DNA of 20,311 bases from an uncultured Clostridia bacterium (GTDB taxonomy: Bacteria > Bacillota_A > Clostridia > Christensenellales > Aristaeellaceae): NCBI GenBank assembly GCA_947165745.1, contig CAMVBO010000004.1:1-20311 (forward strand). The letters run 5' to 3'. This document shows, piece after piece, positions 17,801 to 20,311 of this stretch. Below the pieces are notes generated by a model that did no database searches, had not been told where the DNA came from, and saw only the letters and a program-made list of their open reading frames with translations. How positions within the stretch are numbered: the first letter of the stretch is position 1; every line of letters starts with the position of its first letter. A program made the position numbers and the translations under genes.

Positions 17801-20311
17801 CTGGTTCTTTTGCATCATCTCCTGGACATACTGGCTGTCCCGCAGCATGGTCTCGCAGGCGTCAGCCATGACCTCGTCCACGGCCTTGTCGTAGCTCATG
17901 AGCTTGCCGGTCTCCGGGTCGTATTCCCGGGCCATCTTCTGCGCCACCAGGTCGTTGAAGTCCAGGTTCTTGCTCTCGGACAGGTACTTAGTGATGTAGC
18001 CCCGCAGCTCCTGGTATTCCTTCTTGGCATTCTGCTGGATGAAGTGAGTCAGCTCGTGGCTCAGCGTCCGGAACACAACCCAGTCCGCGCTCTGCTCGTC
18101 GCCGCTCTGCAGCGCCGTCCAGTCCAGGTAGATCACGCCGTTGCCGTACATGCCAAGCTGCTGCCCGCCTTCGCCGTCGTAGAGCACCATGTCGATCTTC
18201 AGCGATTTGGCGATGGCCTGGACCACCTGGAACTTCTTGGACTCCCGGGCCTTCTCCTGGTCCTTCACAGCCTTGTAGGTGGTGGTTTTCCCGTCGCTGT
18301 GGCGGATGGTTACGCCGTCCAGGCTCACCTTGCCGGTGCCCGCCTTGGACTGCTTCTGCTCGGTGCGCAGCTCGGCCCCGCGGTTCTTGCCGATGGTCCA
18401 TGCCTGCAGCGCCTGGCCGTTGGTCAGCCCGTTGCGCAGGGAGGACGCCAGCATCCGCGTCTCGCTGACGCCGGTTGCGCCGAACACGTCCCGCACAGTG
18501 GCAAAGGCGGAGGCATAGCGCATCACGTCAAACACGTCGCCGAAGGCCATCGTGCCCACGTTCATGGTGTTGTAGGCCGCCGCCGCGTCCTCACCCAGGA
18601 TCTGGGTCAGCATCTTCAGGGTGTCCGCCTGGGCGGTGTCCATGTTCAGGTCGGCCTGGGTGGCGATCTTCCTCTCGCCGTTCTCCATATAGGCGAAGGC
18701 CAGCTTCCCGTCCACCATCTCGGCGGACTGCACCTTCACGGTCTTGCCGCTGTCCTTCAGCTCCAGGTTCCGGATGGACTGCATCTTCTGCTCCCGGGCC
18801 TGGTTGGTCTTCAGCTTGTCCGCCTGCAGCCAGTTCTCGCTGCTCACGCCGCTGAGCTGGGCCTCCAGCTCGTTGTAGACCCGCATCTCCTGGCTGCTGA
18901 TCCAGGCGCCGCCGGTCTTGTCTCCGGTCACCCGGTCCACGATGCTCTTGGCCGTCCGGTCAAGGTCAGCCGCCGACATCTCGCCGGTCTGCTGCAGCCG
19001 CGCCCGCACGGCGTCCTCCAGGGTGGACCGGTCCGCGCTGCGGATCGCTTTGACTGTCTCTTTCGACAGCCTGGCAGCCTGCCGGTTGGTGATGCTGCCC
19101 TTCTTGTCCAGCCGCTCCTGGGCCTTGTCCGCCATGCTGCGGGCCTTGGTCCCCTCATCGGCCAGCTTGCCGTAGTTGATGACCTCCTGGGCGGTATACT
19201 TCCGCAGATCCTGGCGCTCTTCCTTTGACATGCCACGGGTCTGGATCCCGCCGCTGTAGGCGCTGCCGCTGTGGATGGCGCTGGAGATGCCCATCTTGCC
19301 GCCGGCGGAGATGCCGCCGCTGAGGAAGCCGCCGAAAGCGTCGAACAGCACGCCCTCGGTCCATTCGCGCCAAGCCGTCTTCTCCGCCTCTGCCGGGCTC
19401 ATGCCCTTTGCCATGTTGTCCCGGATGGCCTGCTGCAGCTCGCTCTTGTCCCGCATGACCAGCTCGTCCGCCCAGCGATTCATAACCGTGGTGAAGGCTT
19501 CCTCGCTGGCCTCGATGCCGCTTTGGGCAAAGATGTTCCCAATGGTCTGCCGCAGGCCTGCGGGATCCTTCAGGTCGATCAGGTGCTCCACACTCAGCGT
19601 CTCGCCCAGCACCTCAGCTGCGCCGCTCAGTGCGCCAAGGATCAGGGCCTGCCCGTCCGATGCGCCGCGGGCCTTCGCGTCGGCAAAGGTCTGGTTTGCC
19701 GCGCTGCCAAAGAACAGCAGGTTCGTCGCCCCGCCGCCAAGCATCGCGGTCGCTGCGCTCTGGGCAATGCTCTGGCTGAGCTGGAAGGCGTCGCCAAGTC
19801 CCTTGCCACCCAGCACCGGCACCTGCTCCGGCAGCTTGTACGTATCATTGAGATACCGGGCTGCAGCCGCGCTCATGGTGTTGGCGTAGTCCGCGGCGGT
19901 CATCTCGTCGTGGGGCATGACGTAGCCGTGAAGCGAGTACTCCATCGCCCTGGCATAGTAGTCCGCCAGGTTCGCCGGGGAGGAGACCACGCCGGCGCCC
20001 CAGGCGGCCAGCCGGTTCCATCCGCTCTGATTGGTCCAGTCCTCCACGCCCTTGGCCTGCTCGGCATAGCGCAGCGCCCGGTCCCTGGCGTTCAGGCTCC
20101 TGGCCCTCTCACCTGCCTCCGTCGGGTTGGTGGCGTAGAGGTAGAAGAACTCGTTCAGATCTTCCTTGCTCCAGCCATCGCCCGGCTCCAAGGCGCTGTT
20201 GTCCTGCCGCCCCTTCAGAATAGCGGCGGTGCCCAACCCGCCCAGGCCGCTGGTATCGCCTGCGCCCCAGGCAGCCGCCCTGGCGATCTCGCTGTCGCTC
20301 ATGTTCCCGGC
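8894..20311 (-). CDS. Giant polyvalent virion/ejection protein (protease, ADP-ribosyltransferase-like and MuF-C-like domains), 5' end open
   Basis: At least 3,802 residues; residues here are counted from the Met at 20302. The frame stays open to the window edge and that Met has no Shine-Dalgarno, so the true start is probably upstream. Order seen: Gly/Ala-rich hydrophobic segments (about 176-240 and 318-345); a zincin motif H749-E-L-T-H753 with E810 as a candidate third ligand; an unrecognised region (about 950-1620) with C1080-L-G-C1083; an ADP-ribosyltransferase-like domain (about 1690-2030) with F-H1716-G-T, S1736/Y1749 and a late YDSVLLRDL strand; a MuF-C-like domain (about 2075-2190, TPSRI, K-H2107-S-V); a coiled coil (about 2238-2385); helical regions with NLRVALLQPTA, DKLTWGRLW and FMAEPT motifs (about 2400-3330); seven 49-residue repeats (3362-3704); and a charged C terminus ending TPWH. 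This architecture matches the polyvalent proteins of phages and conjugative elements, which are thought to enter the host with the DNA. In this podovirus-like setting it probably acts as an internal ejection protein, comparable in size to the N4 virion RNA polymerase but without visible polymerase motifs. Family class is fairly sure; activity of each domain is inferred. Confidence 0.88.
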   Translation of the reverse strand, partial: AGNMSDSEIARAAAWGAGDTSGLGGLGTAAILKGRQDNSALEPGDGWSKEDLNEFFYLYATNPTEAGERARSLNARDRALRYAEQAKGVEDWTNQSGWNRLAAWGAGVVSSPANLADYYARAMEYSLHGYVMPHDEMTAADYANTMSAAAARYLNDTYKLPEQVPVLGGKGLGDAFQLSQSIAQSAATAMLGGGATNLLFFGSAANQTFADAKARGASDGQALILGALSGAAEVLGETLSVEHLIDLKDPAGLRQTIGNIFAQSGIEASEEAFTTVMNRWADELVMRDKSELQQAIRDNMAKGMSPAEAEKTAWREWTEGVLFDAFGGFLSGGISAGGKMGISSAIHSGSAYSGGIQTRGMSKEERQDLRKYTAQEVINYGKLADEGTKARSMADKAQERLDKKGSITNRQAARLSKETVKAIRSADRSTLEDAVRARLQQTGEMSAADLDRTAKSIVDRVTGDKTGGAWISSQEMRVYNELEAQLSGVSSENWLQADKLKTNQAREQKMQSIRNLELKDSGKTVKVQSAEMVDGKLAFAYMENGERKIATQADLNMDTAQADTLKMLTQILGEDAAAAYNTMNVGTMAFGDVFDVMRYASAFATVRDVFGATGVSETRMLASSLRNGLTNGQALQAWTIGKNRGAELRTEQKQSKAGTGKVSLDGVTIRHSDGKTTTYKAVKDQEKARESKKFQVVQAIAKSLKIDMVLYDGEGGQQLGMYGNGVIYLDWTALQSGDEQSADWVVFRTLSHELTHFIQQNAKKEYQELRGYITKYLSESKNLDFNDLVAQKMAREYDPETGKLMSYDKAVDEVMADACETMLRDSQYVQEMMQKNQSLWEKIRSFIRNFLAKIEASDAAAKELQPVIKELREIWDRGLKTAVESRTDGAVSVSSTEGQQAVEKLSDGGQKIVESLGKDAEIQVNKDGEMEVAKSADGNTMAFSVKTYDDGGKDKLIRELKKNGHTQEEIDAVIENIEATGDFLEKLAQQYAESSGYENLRRNLYATISTNLKTGKQVISTLVNNGDYPINLDLQLICKKRVAYMRMLTRLIDDGVFDKVDFKGSAIADLNKILRDGGFETACLGCFVESRRLQLQAWAETIVEEWNAAVDAREENAGSFNFAEGGNALSQMEIAGLITELEGAGKKNDKGNLNLGQGAVAEKMGRLLDKVPSLRQHLTVADLLTPKGMSMLRTYDQNLFSLVKQRYGAASPKIVQDFNPYNGEIADLSFKFVKDMIGETVSGAQDYKTQVRKELKKNKGESASDFTKRVEEEALRRYLYDIGGVRIQSFSDFMIENVFDYVQIIADLSAREMPLHGYSKEAIFLRLFGMTGGKFNGSLIAHVEESMGKEYAGLLPAEEASNGRGIVVEVDGKKYAICVDDYARHAATGSFVQSIGLKDIVALQLDPRYSKNVGSITIGVSDKQILAMLDSPYFRMVIPYHASGMLPEFAKLVGVNLYNDYTNYQTTRVNKRFDLNGNPVDKFYKANGKELEVDTHYDYNAEVQRTGDARKAASNYLAWCQERHPVYEGKKNGKKVLVGYATFTPKFNDSPYGTDFTQHPNYYKLLEDFNVYDSLGEASAMQGAVTMTLPSEATRLTPEQMTAYKQALRDTGLYTEKEIAKYAKKADMTFQDLIAEEVGNRADYESRQAKVWDETVDKAEKMLLEKYGRESAVVDADTLQMSVQNREYMDAVERGDMETAQRMVDEAAKAAGYTVKAFHGTRSFGFTVFDPSRADDGISLFATSNRRTAETYSGETNRNRIQDRETKNADDLHGEQLIEEARKHKKRYEDYTLMSDKDKATVRDDAKSSIGWSIRRAQEFVRDHRDAFDSDKAYIMDRLISSLYHLRDSETEADISEAWTEWEDALWDLKGMDDSIAIEFLEDVDSRGLFQSKNELDDMTYQGDMYAYWFAGGPDYIFDNQLQIELNAEYHKGIYELWCKPGRQLLIDSNGENWNQITPPKELQDYGLYGPQRTRDIATAAKALGYDSVLLRDLRDNGGETAYNGLSDVYIFFDANALKSADPVTFDDGDEVIPLSQRFNVDEDDIRYSIARTRNMPIGEQLKEYRQNKLGGTDEFFFGVTPSRISSSGYSGHPLVMSQTDFAKSRSRKHSVPDRVWKNAAGILGDPILALEYNDRAGFLTKEIDRDGKPLVMGVQKNAQLFHETVNRLKTAFGLDDPADWLSRGLIAGARVRVYDVKQAEAFLHNFGYKAEEAGSIRSGDTITLTKIDVNSEWQHSVRSDNRTDRELLRDLYDRIEAKVEERAKRNEAGLEKAYQKMVRDKQSVIEELKAEQRKALETFLKRQERYDGAMRSVSIEMTKLENLVNAGANQKEISAQRAKVTAAETRLANATAALTQARDSEEIQKILSRERQLQQTRTRNTIRESVNSREMKRRVTRAAGELYEMLATNSDKLHVPEILKEPLGDFLQSLDFTSKRALAGGEETKADQRFGARLQQIRNILENQQRYLNGEEAAAQDLGGYLDISEDSLQFLRDCTDMINQALAENRGYTINQMNAEQLRDLANFLANLKSAIRKMNSFMANERYASVREAADADITEMEAMGRAGNLAENRALNEFLWKNGTPYYIFKRMGAGAESIFQGFARGWAQMAFDARKIIDFTEQAYTDKEVKQWKKETHNFTLEDGSKITMTTAQIMELSQLLGRQQALQHLQAGGMRIGDIKTRTGAKGDTKHYHLTDNDLQQILGALSERQMKVARDLQHFMAEQGAEWGNEVSMKRFGYRFYTEGAGYYPIVTDALDRPMADTDAQNNSMFRLLNLSSSKSLNPKANNALVVGDIFDTFTDHMADMAKLHGMGLPILDAIKWFNFKEKTKNEDGTLDTRTLQGAMEQAFGSAAGSYFRTMMKDINGQTENGDRGTGLANMAIGAYKAQAVAANLRVALLQPTAYLRAATVLKPKYMLAAFGNFKASVFAVRAAEAAWKEAMQHSGEMIWKDIGGYDTDLSRSMRSQIQHSDSVREKIVNKSMFLAEWGDKLTWGRLWAACKLQARSENKALTGQALMEATEKLFREVIYSSQVMDSTLTRSELMRGKTMGSKILTAFMAEPTLSVNIVMNAASEYHNDTRKYGKAEAWKRNGKRIGKAFMIYLCTQTAAALVESLADALRDDDDEELWKKYLEALLGEDNAKRILGEELGKNAKGALMSAYADGNLLQDYLFLNKLPFIKDLASLLTGFKSRNMMTEGAENLINVYKIWRETKQLADGVLDKATSVTYYGKMTPWGRIYKSLQAISQLTGTPLYGASRDVVAIWNTIMNGRKDEWKIRTYDNRKSTDKLLSALRSGKDTGEARAKLIEAGMDEKDIDSAVRSEIKAMFLGSEKKEGISEEEALRLLTEEGGMRKRDAEKQIQEWKYQKENDAVYDKMREDYLNGDITREEAIQARVEYGGVSEKTAEKTLLEWDCEKDTGIKYDEIQDAYVGGDISREQAVEMRVKYGLADQDDAEALVQKWDCEKETGVKYDDLDDAYLSGEISKEQAIKCRVTYGGQTQKKAEQTVREWDCEKETGVKYDDLQDAYLNGSISKDEAVKSRVTYGGQTKKDAEQEVRKWDCEKDTGVKYDDLQSAYLSGDVTRDQAIKSRVTYGGQSQADAEQAVREWDCEKDTGIKYSDLQDVYLSGDVSRKQAVEMRVKYGQAKQEDAEALVKKWDCEKDTGIKYDDIRDEFVGGSLSRDKAVNMMVKYGGVEEIDAQKTLYRYQFIGTNKNLEDITKTAATHYYAEIYETGMGKEDFFKYWKDINAFTGDVNKNGKTIPYSRMNKRIAYIDALPISKAQKDALFLTFEEQKNLSRTPWH
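9191..10219 (-). repeat. Seven tandem 147-bp (49-residue) coding repeats in the giant protein
   Basis: The units are exactly in register. The DCEK-coding point recurs at 9324, 9471, 9618, 9765, 9912 and 10059, and the degenerate first unit (YQKE in place of DCEK) falls at the expected 10206. The pattern is W-D-C-E-K-[DE]-T-G-[IV]-K-Y, then a YxxG turn, [IV]-[ST]-[RK]-x-[EQ]-A, and [RM]-V-x-Y-G, closing with DAE and a hydrophobic pair. It looks like an all-helical solenoid. Unit 2 resembles unit 6 (both EMRVKYG followed by DDAEALV or EDAEALV), while units 3-5 share RVTYGGQ, which suggests block duplication. Function unknown; a spacer or binding scaffold near the C terminus is plausible. Confidence 0.95.

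Noticed and set aside
16781..19228. Plus-strand open frame of 815 codons opposite the metallopeptidase region
   Set aside because: Leu/Val/His/Gln-rich composition with no domain pattern; it lies entirely inside the minus-strand giant gene.
8894..20311. N4-like virion RNA polymerase
   Set aside because: The size and the N4-type capsid protein suggested it, but I see no polymerase signature motifs; visible motifs are zincin and ADP-ribosyltransferase-like.
1..20311. tRNA genes, CRISPR arrays, integrase, attachment sites or insertion sequences
   Set aside because: None could be seen. The only regular repeats are coding (147 bp and 141 bp) or short palindromes, and there is no gene-free stretch above 300 bases.

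Overview
The window is a nearly gap-free, GC-rich piece of a phage or prophage virion-gene region, and every supported gene is on the minus strand (transcribed right to left). Strong AGGAGG-type ribosome binding sites, GC-rich Firmicute-style codon use, and gene families typical of clostridial prophages suggest a Clostridia host, probably a gut member of the Oscillospiraceae or a relative. Two copies of a short palindromic element that I recall as widespread in such genomes agree with this. The host assignment is inference. An N4-gp56-type major capsid protein, a propeller-like tail nozzle protein directly after the head genes, and no tape measure, tail tube or sheath gene all point to a short-tailed (podovirus-like) virion. 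Portal and terminase would be expected beyond the right edge.

Layout in transcription order. (1) 20311-8894: one enormous open frame of at least 3,802 codons, open at the window edge. It encodes a mosaic polyvalent protein: glycine-rich hydrophobic N-terminal segments, an HELTH metallopeptidase, a large unrecognised region with a CxxC motif, an ADP-ribosyltransferase-like domain, a MuF-C-like domain, a long coiled coil, large polyvalent-protein-type helical regions, and seven exact 49-residue repeats. (2) 8878-8786: a strong bidirectional terminator, then a good sigma-A-type promoter that starts a separate capsid transcript. (3) 8731-6256: scaffold-like protein, major capsid protein and a small capsid-associated protein. 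(4) 6235-6210: a hairpin plus T-tract that may attenuate transcription after the capsid genes. (5) 6195-4091: a head-tail adaptor-like protein and a propeller-like nozzle protein. (6) 4094-1: five consecutive fibre or adhesin genes joined by overlaps or gaps of at most 12 bases, with BppU-like N termini, collagen-like triplets, a polyglycine adhesin and a lectin-like C terminus. The last gene is cut by the left edge.

How they fit together: the scaffold and capsid genes build the head; the adaptor and nozzle close it and form the short tail; the fibre set binds the host surface. The giant protein is most plausibly packaged and delivered with the DNA, carrying a protease and toxin or effector-like domains into the new host. 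The most interesting feature is that the ADP-ribosyltransferase and MuF-C-like segment inside this gene is visibly lower in GC than both flanks, as if a swappable effector cassette had been inserted between conserved delivery parts.
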